Below are positions 50,301 to 61,215 of a DNA stretch of 64,000 nt, in pieces. A model generated the notes under the pieces. The model was not told the DNA's origin. It saw nothing but the letters and a program-made list of their open reading frames with translations, and made no database searches. Made by a program: the position numbers and the translations under genes. The DNA lies in the NCBI RefSeq assembly GCF_001039355.2, contig NW_019775902.1:716518-780517 (forward strand), in the 5' to 3' direction. How positions within the stretch are numbered: position 1 is the stretch's first letter; the number at the start of each line of letters is the position of its first letter. Origin of the DNA: Lingula anatina. Its lineage: Eukaryota > Brachiopoda > Lingulata > Lingulida > Lingulidae.

Positions 50301-51518
50301 CGCTTACCAATAGATTTTTCTGGGGTAAACAACAATTTTCTCATATTTACCAATGATAAATAAATCCGTTCCGACAAACGTTAGTCATGCAGCAGCATAT
50401 CGTCTTCTAATTACCTAATACCGCAATTATTTCCGATCATCTTTGAAAGTCAGTTCATGTGTTTTGTCTAACGAGATTAATTCGCTTTTCTTTTGGGTGA
50501 GTCATTGTGTTAGAATTATCGTGCTTAGATGTTGATTTGGGAATGTGACTGTGTAATAAAAGTCACAACTTCTGCACATGACAGTGCACGTCTTGCCAGA
50601 CAAATATGTAGCAGAACCTATGTAACGTGACAGAGTCCCTCGAGATAGAGAGTCCGCTTCCCATTCATTGTATTGGTAAGATTCGCGCTAAATTTTGGCC
50701 CACTTAGGCCAGGCTAACCCCAACCATTTTAAGTAAATCAAGGGCGAACTTTCTGTTACACGAACCCTCGGTTTCGTTACACTGGCACGACCGCTTACCT
50801 TATAATATAATTCCAATTGTGTAATTATGCAGCCTATTTACTTATTAATGTGTAGCTTATTTATTTATGTAACGATGAAGTTAGTTGTATATGTCCGATG
50901 ATTGTACCTTATTTGTGAAGGTACAGGCTATATGAATAAAGAAACCTGACTTTATATAGCAGTAAACTCTTAATTGTGTCTTGATTTCAAAATGCACGGC
51001 CATGAAACAAGTGTTACAGACTTTGCGTTTCGGTCAACTCGACAAATTATTGACCCTCAGCTGTGATAATTTGACCTCATCCAAAGTCAATAATTATATT
51101 TTATTATCATTTCAGTTAGTCAAAAAATCTCAAATATGGTGTTCCTCGGGTGTTGGAGCGGGGTCCGGTACTTTTCGCTCTATGTCTCCCCCCTCCCCCT
51201 ACTAGAAGTTGGTTGCCAATTCGGCAAACGATTTCATGTCTTTCAGTCCCAATCGAAATTACCCAACTCCAACTTTCAGCTTCGACAATTTTTAACTGAA
51301 AAGCCTTACACAAGTCGAACAACAAATAATCCTGATTGCAAAATAATAATAATGATAATAATAGATATATAACATAAGTAAACTGATACAATCTTAGGAA
51401 ATTGACAATCAAACTAAAGCTATTAAAATGCACACGTGTTAGGCGTACCTTCATCAGTCGCCGCAAGGTGTATCGAGCATACTACCAGCAACGCAACCAT
51501 GGCTAGAGAAATCTTCAT
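47324..51518 (-). CDS. Small secreted cysteine-containing protein (possibly NTR-like)
   Basis: Two exons: 51449-51518 (signal peptide) and 47324-47742, joined in phase 1; 162 residues. Exon 1 reads MKISLAMVALLVVCSIH followed by LAATDE, a textbook signal peptide; donor GAAG|gtacgc. Exon 2 follows a pyrimidine-rich acceptor (acctctacag), completes an Asp codon and stays open for 138 codons: DQFATFDVRFEKSPFPTRGE, then a domain with seven cysteines (PVSCGLE, VRIRCRVSVSPLCNPATCGH, ICLKVQLPG, LSLECGRAVC) and FLVVFGEPYEE at the end. Exon 2 is markedly GC-richer than its surroundings. The late cysteine pair followed by a hydrophobic strand and FGE recalls netrin/TIMP-like (NTR) domains, but this is only a resemblance. 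Exons hidden in the 3.7-kb intron cannot be excluded. The TATA box at 51573-51580 supports the start; an in-frame upstream ATG (51551-51553) would add 11 residues. Confidence 0.7.
47921..47967. repeat. (ATATT)n microsatellite
   Basis: About nine 5-bp units in the intron of the secreted-protein gene. Confidence 0.9.
50625..50795. mobile_element. R2 inverted-repeat element, copy 4
   Basis: The ends form an imperfect inverted repeat (GTAACGTGACAGAGTCCCTCG against GTAACGAAACCGAGGGTTCG when reversed). The interior has TCCGCTTCCCATT and CAGGCTAACCCCAACC as in the other copies. It lies in the intron of the secreted-protein gene. Confidence 0.6.
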
Positions 51519-51572
51519 GCTGGAGGAAGGTTCTTCGTTTCGCAAATGCATCGTTGTGTCTAATTTTGCGTG

Positions 51573-51580
51573 TATTTATA
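51573..51580 (-). promoter_or_regulatory. TATA box of the secreted-protein gene
   Basis: TATAAATA on the minus strand, about 55-60 nt upstream of the MKISL start codon. Transcription would start roughly 30 nt downstream, giving a 5' UTR of about 30 nt that may exclude the upstream in-frame ATG. Confidence 0.55.
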
Positions 51581-53398
51581 CTATTTGTGACGCATGCACG
51601 TTCACAATTTCATTCCAGTCGTCACCAGTGCATTGTGGATGTTGTGGTGCATACAAGGATGTGAGTGAGACATAAAATTATGGCCAGACTTGTTTCTCGG
51701 AAAAGATTTATTGGAAATCTTGCTTTCAAAGTTGCATAAAAAGTTTTTTTTTTACGAAAGTTGTTACTAAACAGTGTCCCGGTAAGTTGAACATACAAAG
51801 TTAGGAGTGCAAGAAAAGTTACCTAACTGCCGTCTTTTAGATGGGGAGGGGGGTGCATTGCTTTTGCCAAAAATTGAGATTTTGTTTTTTTTTCTTTTCA
51901 ATCGCCCCTTATACATATGAAATAAAGTAATTCATGCTATTTCGTTTAAAATAAAGATTTTTTAATTAAGTGAATAAATCAATGATTTAAACCGATGGTT
52001 CATTCATGGCAAATAGATGCAAACAATCATGTGTCGGTTTGCTTTAAATTTCATCTTGATTGGCGTAGTGAAAGTGGTTTGGTAAACCATTACAAAACAC
52101 TCCAAACTGAGACGGCGTCAAAAGAGCTGAGGCCGTATTCTCGAAAGTTTTCGATTTCGATTTTTTTTTTCGTTTTCGATAGCTTCGAGAGAACCCTCCT
52201 GGACTAGCAGAATTAAGCCTAATGTGATCATTTTCATATTCAATCTAGAATTTTCATTGATTGCTTAGGAACATATCGAAAACACTAATTTTCTTTATTA
52301 AAAGTCTTAGATTGAAAACCATTGAAGAAAGGACTAATTTCATGTTTTTTGTTGATACACTAAAAACTGGAAAACATGGAAATTTAAGATATCGTTTGTG
52401 GTCCTTATTAGAAACCACAATGGCAGTGACAAGAACGGTGGAGAATTCGCTGAAACAGAAAATTGCGTTTTGTCGACAAAGCTATCGTGTCTGTTACATA
52501 ATAACAGAAATTTGAGAACAGGGCTTTTAGTGAAAATATACTTATCTCCATTATAAGAGCGAGTGAAAAACGAGAAACTTAATTCTTTCTCAAAAACGGG
52601 ATGGGTTGCAACAAGTAGAAGGGTGCCTTGGGTATAGTTTACCTTGATGGTTTTGTAAGGGGGAATGTTGAAATTTCTAGGAAAAGTCGATGGTTTGCAA
52701 CCGCACCGCATTTTGTATTGAATATCATGCCTGGATTTCGATCTCAACCGTTAATTAGACATAAAAAACCTACTAATTGAAAGGTGTTACCATGAAGGTG
52801 GGATCGGTTTGGGGGGGGGGACAAGTGTTGTATTATAGAACTCGTTTTATAGAACAAAATGATTAGAAATAAAACGAAAGAGAAAAAATCAAAGAAAATG
52901 CCTCGATGTCGTGTAACCTTGCTTAAAATTTATTTATTTGTTTGTTTGTTCATTTATTAGATAAAAAAGAACTGTAGTTAAGGGTTGTAAACCGACCAAG
53001 ACGTTCCATCCACACCAAAGTCCAGCATAAACATACGTTTCTTAGTCGATTAAAATAAAGTAACCACCGGTGTAAAACATCAACCAGTTTCTCTTATCTA
53101 TTTTAAACGGGTCACTAATCATCACATGTAGACTATTACTGATGGAACGTGGGACACTGAAGACGAAAACCATTTCTATTTCATGTTCTTTTGCGAACGT
53201 ACACACAGACACGAATGACCTTCTTGAGTAAATCATTGAAAGAAGTTGTACCAAGGAAGAAAACAACAGTTCATAAGACCTACAAGTGAAAAACTGAGGA
53301 ATTTGATTAAATTTCATACCATAGCGTGGACCTCACAGTGGATAATTGTGTCATGAATTATACATAGATATCTGCGAATATCTAGAGGAAAACCTATC

Positions 53399-53563
53399 CT
53401 GTCCCGTAGCCATCAATTTCCAAGCGGGGTATTTTTTTGAAAAAAAAGTGGATACTTTTACCATGAAACCTACCTGTACCTAGATCAAATTTTCCCAGAT
53501 CGGACATTTATTCGGCAGAAAAGGGAAGTTCGTTCAATACGAAGCCCCCTGGCTACGGGCATG
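53399..53563 (-). mobile_element. MITE-like element, second copy
   Basis: Reverse complement resembles 7782-7949 end to end: both have GCCCGTAGCCAG, then CCCTTTTCTG/CCCCTTTTGCTG, AAAATTTGATCTAGGTACA and TCCACTTTTT. Its own ends (CTGTCCCGTAGCCA and GGCTACGGGCATG) are degenerate inverted repeats. Confidence 0.75.
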
Positions 53564-54981
53564 ATATCTGTGGCCCTGGTAGAGAGTAGGAGTTTCAAAT
53601 GTCTTGCAATGGAATGCCTAATTACACCGTATTGCAATGATATTGTAGCTGTCCAATGTATTGTGGTCATCGGGGAAGAAGCCAACGCCATATATTCAAC
53701 CTGAATTTCCCTACAGACAGGTGGGATATTAGAAGATGTATGGAAACAATATATTATTTATTATGTGTTTATCTAACATTGACATTACTACGTACATGTA
53801 TGTTATCATTTTAGAAATTATCGTAAAATCTTCAGAACTCTTAACTATGATTAAGTTGCTGCATACACTAGGCTAAGACAGGACAAATGTGCGTCGCAAT
53901 GAAATCGATATATTCGGCTTTACCACTCTTTTCGACGCTTAACGTTTTCAGATTGTATACCGAATCAGTTCCCGACGCCGAAGTAACAGAGGTATCACTA
54001 CATATACTCAAACGTTTGAACCCATGGTTATAATTTCTTTTCAACATCACGTTGTCTCTCAGCACGGGCTTCGCCGCCATCATCCAAACTTTCAAGATAT
54101 AGAAATTGGTACGGGAGGGGTGGGGGTGTTCTACCACCTCTTTATAATTTCAGAATATATGTACCATTTGAAAATAAAACTCACGGGAAATAAAAAATAA
54201 AACGTTTATTATTTCTTCTTCTTAGAAGTGAGATACATATATATAGAAACAATTAAAAATACATAGAATATATGAAACATTTGGCAGGATTTGTGAATGA
54301 CTGAACAAACAAGAACCATAATTCCCAACCATAAACATGCGACCTAATTATGGAAATCCAATTTAATACCGTTATCCTTTTACGTCATCTCAAACTACCA
54401 ACAAATCAGTCTTGCGTAAGAGAAAGAAAATGATTTACAAGGGATCTGGCAGTTTGCGGTAATACCAGCGACTAAAATGTCACAAGGCAATCTTGGTAGC
54501 ATTGAGAAAATTGCCGGAAAACGATTAGACTGGTTATCCGCCTCCCCGCAAAAATAATCTCAAAACGAAGGCAAAAACAAACATGAGGAAATACTTTGTT
54601 CTTGGACAGAATAAATGCTGAAATGATCACAATTTAAGTCACCAGATGCTAATTTTCGTTTCATTGGGTCACTTCGACCTCGACAGATCTGAAACTAAAC
54701 TAATCCTTTGTTTTCACTCCAATACCTACTTGCACCATGAATACCACTTAAAAACGGTGAAAATATTCATACTTGTTTAGGCCTGCTTATTTCATCACAA
54801 TCTTCCAATAAATATGATACAGATAACAATAGTTATCATATAATTTGTACATGAGACAGACACAGAATAATGATACGCAAAGACATTCATTCTTTTTAGG
54901 CACCATTTCTGAATTCTAAGAAAACACCTTATAAACCCGGATTAACATTTGTCACAAAAAATTAAAACCATGTGCCTTGCC

Positions 54982-54985
<4 letters not shown>

Positions 54986-55059
<74 letters not shown>
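54986..55059. repeat. (TA)n microsatellite
   Basis: About 74 bp of TA dinucleotides. Confidence 0.95.
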
Positions 55060-55062
<3 letters not shown>

Positions 55063-56545
55063 CAAACTCTACATTTTAAATTTGTTCGACGTTGTTAATT
55101 TCCGCAAGGTTGTCGCAGTGAAAAAATATCAAAAAGTTTTTTTTTCTTTAATGAAACAAAAAAAAGAAAAAACCTACAGTACATCTATACACCTTAGTGC
55201 TGCTTTACATCATATACTTATTTTACTTATGTCTAAATATACACCAGCCTAAAATAACTCTGTGCGAAAGAGATCCATAAATCAGAAATAATTAGGTTCT
55301 CTGGCCGCAATATATTAAAGTTGAACCACTGCGTTCGGAGGCGTTCCACAGATAAACAAATACCACTAATAAAAAACCCTGATACCACACAACCAAAGAC
55401 ACATGCTTGGCCATTGTCAACAGTTGGTGGCGGCGGACAGAACCAAGAAACACAAGGAAATGGATAATGCTCTCAAAAAATGTGGCTAATATTCATAACC
55501 CTGCCCCCACCTCCCCAAACTCAAACATCACATAGGCGGGAATCCCAACCGGAACATCACCACAAAAACTAGACAACAGTGTTCTATTAGACTAAATAAA
55601 TAAATAAATAAAATTTCATGAGCCGCTGAGGTGGCCAGCCACTACAGCAGTTCAGCGTGAGATGTTCAGCGCTCGTGTTCCGGTAAACTATCGTTTAAAA
55701 GAAGGTAAAGACCACTTACTCATTAAATACATGTCACTAATCACGAACTCTTCCAAAAAATAATGAAATAAATAAAATAAAACTAATAGTTTACAGTGGA
55801 GTTAGTTTAAATGCTGGTACTCATGATTTGCAATAACTCAATAGTAACCAAATACAGTTAACCGGTCGGTGATCAGTGAACCGTGCTGTTGACGAGTCGC
55901 TAAGTAGATCTAATGCATCATCTTGTTTCATAATCTACGCACCAACAACTTTATCTGTGTCACTAATGGTAAATATGCACTAACAATTGGAAACATTATC
56001 ATTCAGTTTTAAGAAAGGCTCTAAAAAGGATCCTTTGTGAAGAAATATTTAGTTATCAACATTGCACTCTGTCTCTACTAACACAAAACTTCTTTGCTAA
56101 ACTTTCTGTAAGTGCACAGTGGCCGTCAGGTGTTGGCTGATCTCACGTTTGCGGGAAAGGGAAATACGAAACATGAACGCTGCTCAACCGTGGTTCGCCT
56201 CCAATAATGCCACAAAAAATAATTTATATAATAAGATTTTGACAAAGCAGTAATTATTTCCCTTCCATGCCTCTACATTTCAGACAAACATGTAAAAGCA
56301 GTCTACTTCATTTCCCCACAAATTCTCTTGGAACATCTCATATTCACTCTTTTCATTAAGCCTGGCATCTTCCTGCCATTTAAATAAATGGTTTTTATGA
56401 CCACAAATGATTCTTCTTTCTGTTTCACTAGCATCACCATAAACAGAAGCTATCATTCTGCAAATTGAACTGTTTCATAAAAAATAATCTTTCCCTGCTT
56501 AAATAAATAAATATGAAGATAATTGTCCAAAGAATGATCTTTCAC

Positions 56546-57294
56546 ATTGGCAACATTGACATGGACGAAAATTTAGAACTGCTACTGGCCATTCAAATTA
56601 AGCGTTATACAGCCCTTATGCAAACTAATGAAATCCTACAACATAGAAAGTTTTCATTTTCCCACAGGCACAACTGTTTTGTTTGGGTTAAAAAAAAAAG
56701 AGGGGAGGGGGCGGTATTTTTATATTGATGGCGCCAGGGGTATAACGCCTATCCCAACACCCCCGGCATGGGCGCACATAGGGGACACGAAGGTCCAGCA
56801 GTTTGTGTTTGGGTCATAAACCTCCACAGAGCTGAGGTTGGACACACCATCGTACCCTCCAATGGCGTACAGTTTCCCACAGTTTGCCGCCAGTGCTACT
56901 CGACTGCGCTTTATATTCATGGGCGCCACTTTGGTCCATTGGTTGGTCACTGGGTCGTAACATTCCACAGATTTTAGAAATACTGAGCCGTCATATCCAC
57001 CACATACGTAGAGTTTCCCGTTCAGAGTGGCCACCCCTAGTCTACAGCGCTTGGTTAACATGGGCGCCACCTGTGTCCATGTTCCCGTCAGTGGATTGAA
57101 ACACTCCACCTAGAAATAAAAAAATATGCCATCATTGCCTTCATATATGTAAATCACCTTTTAATATGTGTGAGTGTGTGTGTACAATGTATATTGAAAA
57201 ATCCCATATTAAAAAGAACAGCTACTTATCTACCCTGACTTTTTTTACACATGACAGTGAACTGTCTGAATAGAAAAGTAGCTGTTATTTTTGG

Positions 57295-57336
<42 letters not shown>

Positions 57337-58843
57337 GGTTGGGGGTGGAGGGGGTGGGGTATTATGCTGTACTAGCCGAATTCAGATTCAACACTTTTTG
57401 CCAAGTTTTGAGATCCACCTCTGACATTCAATCAGCAACTCATCGTCCATGTTGCAGCGACCAGCCACAAAGAGAACACGAAACCCTGCCCCTTATGGTG
57501 TTACTCACAGAATCAAATATGGACAGTCCGTCGTGACCACCCAGGGCGTAAATTTGTGTGTCAAAGGTGGTCACTCCAGCCGCACTCCGGTGCTTGGTCA
57601 TATTAGAAACCATATTCCATCTGAAACAATTATAAAATATTTATTAATCTAACTGCAATGGTTTAAATTAAATTTTTCGATAATTTATTTAAGTTTACTT
57701 ATTATTAAAATGCACATTGGTAAATTTATATAGCAGGCAACTCTCTGATTGAAATATGAAACTTTGTGTTCATATCATACTTACGTGTTTGTGTCTGGAT
57801 CGTAACATTCCACTGAGCTCAGGGACCCTACTCCATCATAACCTCCGCACACGTACAATTTGCTGTCAACTGTTGCTACGCCAAGAGCACTGAAATAAAC
57901 AAGATAGATTGAAAAAATAACCAAAAACTTACAGATACAGTTGAGGGTTTATTTTGCCATTATTCCCACTTCTTTAAACCTGCCGTTGGTTTTCAATAAA
58001 ATCTAAAATACAAAATAAATCATACCATCTTACTGAAAATACAAGTAATTGTTAAACTACTGTTAAAATGTACAGTAGGTTGCAAATGGTTGACCTGTCA
58101 TGAAAACTTTGCTTCTCACTATTTAATCAGATCGAAAATCACCTTTCTAATTAGGTATACTGAGTATCGGGGCAATCCAACCCCCCCCCCCCGAACAAAT
58201 CCTCCTTGTAATGAATATAAAATTGAGAATAAACAATGTGGTATTGACAAAAATTATGCTAACTGCCTTTAATAAAAATTCATCCCCAGGGAGAGGATGG
58301 ATAAACAGATAATCTCACTTATCAAGGTACCCCTTTCATGAACAGAACTAACTACCACCTATAATTGTTTCACCCCCCCCTCCAAAATAAATAAATAAAT
58401 AATGACTTTCAATACTTTGTTTTCTCATTCCAGTTTCATTCATTTTATTTACTTAACCTGCTATTCAGAGAGCTCACTAACAATCAAATGAAATGCAAAT
58501 GAACTGATAAAATGACATTTGTTCACTTTAAGAAAAATTAAAAAAAATTGTACTTTTTATTTGATTAAAAACAACTGTAATGGCAATTACATTTAAGGTA
58601 TGTTAAAGTGAGCCTTTTGAACCTTGTAATAAACTGTGTAAAGATGAACCAAAACAAGCCCCACCTCACTGCTGACTGACATACATCCTGTTTATATCTA
58701 ATAACCTGGCAGCAGTAGATAATACCACAAATCTCCTGCTACAGTATCTACAGTAAACTTACCAGACACTGAACACAAAGGGGTTGAACTCCTAAGACCA
58801 AAGTAGGTGGAGATCAATGATAATCTTGACATTTTGTCTCTTT
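56546..58843. repeat. KLHL18 3'-end duplication, copy 1
   Basis: Aligns with 58912-61215 from end to end, offset 2366 at the start and 2338 further in, reflecting small indels such as a longer (GA)n at 57298-57333 and a missing ~45-bp block near 58577. Confidence 0.97.
56720..57889 (-). CDS. Duplicate of the last three KLHL18 exons
   Basis: Exons 57785-57889, 57509-57620 and 56720-57109 encode the last kelch blades and the C-terminus ([14 protein letters not shown], stop TAA at 56720-56722). Splice sites are intact and the protein is identical to the copy at 59086-60227. I counted eight exonic differences and all are synonymous. There are no BTB, BACK or earlier kelch exons between this copy and the other, so it is not a complete gene. 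It is either the second allele placed in tandem by the assembler (the N lies at the junction), or a real duplication usable as an alternative 3' end, since both copies start in the same phase. Confidence 0.85.
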
Positions 58844-58852
58844 GGGTGCTTT

Positions 58853-58909
58853 CCCAGAGATTAAGATCGATCTAAAGATTAAGTTTTAGATCGACCTAAC
58901 TCCCTGGGG
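58853..58909. repeat. Short foldback sequence abutting the N
   Basis: The left arm (58853-58876, CCCAGAGATTAAGATCGATC onward) and right arm (58884-58909) are imperfect reverse complements separated by 7 nt; both contain GATCGAYCTAAA or its complement. It lies between duplication copy 1 and the N. Confidence 0.75.
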
Positions 58910-58910
58910 G

Positions 58911-58911
58911 N
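58911..58911. other. Assembly gap marker (single N)
   Basis: The only ambiguous base in the window. Duplication copy 2 begins at the very next base. Confidence 1.
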
Positions 58912-61215
58912 ATTGGCAACATTGACATGGACGAAAATTTAGAACTGCTACTGGCCTTTCAAATTAAGCGTTATACAGCCCTTCTGCAAACTAATGAAAC
59001 CCTACAACATAGAAAGTTTTCATCTTGCCACAGAACCAACTGTTATGTTTGGGTTAAAAAAAAAAGAGGGGAGGGGGCGGTATTTTTATATTGATGGCGC
59101 CAGGGGTATAACGCCTATCCCAACACCCCCGGCATGGGCGCACATTGGGGACACGAAGGTCCAGCAGTTTGTGTTTGGGTCATAAACCTCCACAGAGCTG
59201 AGGTTGGACACACCATCGTACCCTCCAATGGCGTACAGTTTCCCACAGTTTGCCGCCAGTGCTACTCGACTGCGCTTTATATTCATGGGCGCCACTTTGG
59301 TCCATTGGTTGGTCACTGGATCGTAACATTCCACAGATTTTAGAAATACTGAGCCGTCATATCCACCACATACGTAGAGTTTCCCGTTCAGAGTGGCCAC
59401 CCCTAGTCTACAGCGCTTGGTTAACATGGGCGCCACCTGTGTCCATGTTCCCGTCAGTGGATTGAAACACTCTACCTAGAAATAAAAAAATATGCCATCA
59501 TTGCCTTCATATGTCAATCACTTTTTAGTATGTGTGTGTGTGTGTACAATGCATATTGAACAATTCCATAAAAAGAACAGCTACTTATCTACCCTTTTTT
59601 TTCACATGACAGTGAAACTGTCTGAATAGAAAAGTAGCTGTTATTTTTGGGATGAGAGAGAGAGAGACAGAGAGAGACGGGGTGGGAGGGGGTGGGGGGT
59701 CATGCTGTACTAGCCGAATTCAGATTCAACACTTTTTGCCAAGTTTTGAGTTCCACCTCTGACATTCAATCAGCAACTTATCGTCCATGTTGCAGCGACC
59801 AGCCACAAAGAGAACACGAAACCCTGCCCCTTATGGTGTTACTCACAGAATCAAATATCGACAGTCCGTCGTGACCTCCCAGGGCGTAAATTTGTGTGTC
59901 AAAGGTGGTCACTCCAGCCGCACTCCGGTGCTTGGTCATATTAGAAACCATATTCCATCTGAAACAATTATAAAATATTTATTAATCTATCTGTAATGGT
60001 TAAAATTAAATTTTTCGATAATTTATTTAAGTTTACTTATTATTAAAATGCACACTGTTAAATTTATATAGCAGGCAACTCTCTGATGGAAATATGAAAT
60101 TTTGTGTTCATATCATACTTACGTGTTTGTGTCTGGATCGTAACATTCCACTGAGCTCAGGGACCCTACTCCATCATAGCCTCCACACACGTACAATTTG
60201 CTGTCAACTGTTGCTACACCAAGAGCACTGAAATAAACAAGATGGATTGATAAAATAAAAAAAACTTACAGATGTAGTTGAGGGTTTATTTTTCTATTAT
60301 TCCCATTTCTTTAAACCTGTCGTTGGTTTTCAATAAAATCTAAAATACAAAATATATCATACCATCTTAATGAAAATACAAGTAATTGTTAAACTACTGT
60401 TAAAATGTACAGTAGGTTGCAAATGGTTGACCTGTCATGAACTTTGCTTGTCACTATTTGATCAGATCGAAAAACACCTTTCTAATTAGGTATACTGAGT
60501 ATCGAGGCAATCCCCCCCCTCCCCCGATAAATCCTCGTTATAATGAATATATAATTGAGAATAAACAAAGTGGTATTGACAAAAATTATGCTAACTGCCT
60601 TTAATAAAAATTCATCTCCAGGGAGAGGATGGGTAAACAGATAATCTCACTTATCAAGGTACCCCTTTCATGAACTAACTACCACCTATAATTGTTTCAC
60701 CCTTCCCCTGCCCCCCCCCCCCAAAAAAAAATAAATAAATAAATAATGAGTTTCAAAATTTTTCTCATTCCATTTTATTTATTTAACCTGCTATTCAAAG
60801 AGATCACTAACAATCAAATGAAATGCAAATAAACTGATAAAATGACATTTGTTCACTTTGAGAAAAATTGAAAAAATTGTACTTTTTATTTGATTAAAAA
60901 CAACTGTAATGGCAGATGAGCAAATTCTGTGTCAGACTCTATAACATCTAATACATTAAGGTTACATTAAAGGTATGCTAAAGTGAGCCTTTTGAACTGT
61001 GTAAAGATGAATCTAAACAAGCCCCACCTCTGAGTCACTGCTGACTGACATACATCCTGCTTATATCTAATAACCTGGCAGCAGCAGATAATACCACAAA
61101 TCTCCTGCTCATAATCTACAGTAACCTTACCACACAATGAACACAAAGGGGTTGAACTCCCAAGACCAAAGTAGGTGGAGTACTGTCAATGATAATCTTG
61201 ACATTTTGTCTCTTT
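58912..61215. repeat. KLHL18 3'-end duplication, copy 2
   Basis: Second copy of 56546-58843; carries the three terminal exons that join the upstream KLHL18 exons. Its 3' UTR is cut by the N 174 nt after the stop codon. Confidence 0.97.

Larger units (their letters stand above)
51600..56500. other. Gene-poor interval
   Basis: No supported gene. Contains the second MITE copy (about 53399-53563), a (TA)n tract (about 54986-55059) and AT-rich DNA. A minus-strand ORF (53868-54137; MMAAKPVLRDNV from about 54083) has protein-like composition but no recognised family or splice partner. Part of 54200-56700 could be the 3' UTR of the KLHL18 copy ending at 56720. Confidence 0.4.

Noticed and set aside
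53868-54137. Minus-strand ORF MMAAKPVLRDNVMLKRNYNH ending at 53868
   Set aside because: Composition plausible, but no family and no clear splice site; left as unassigned.
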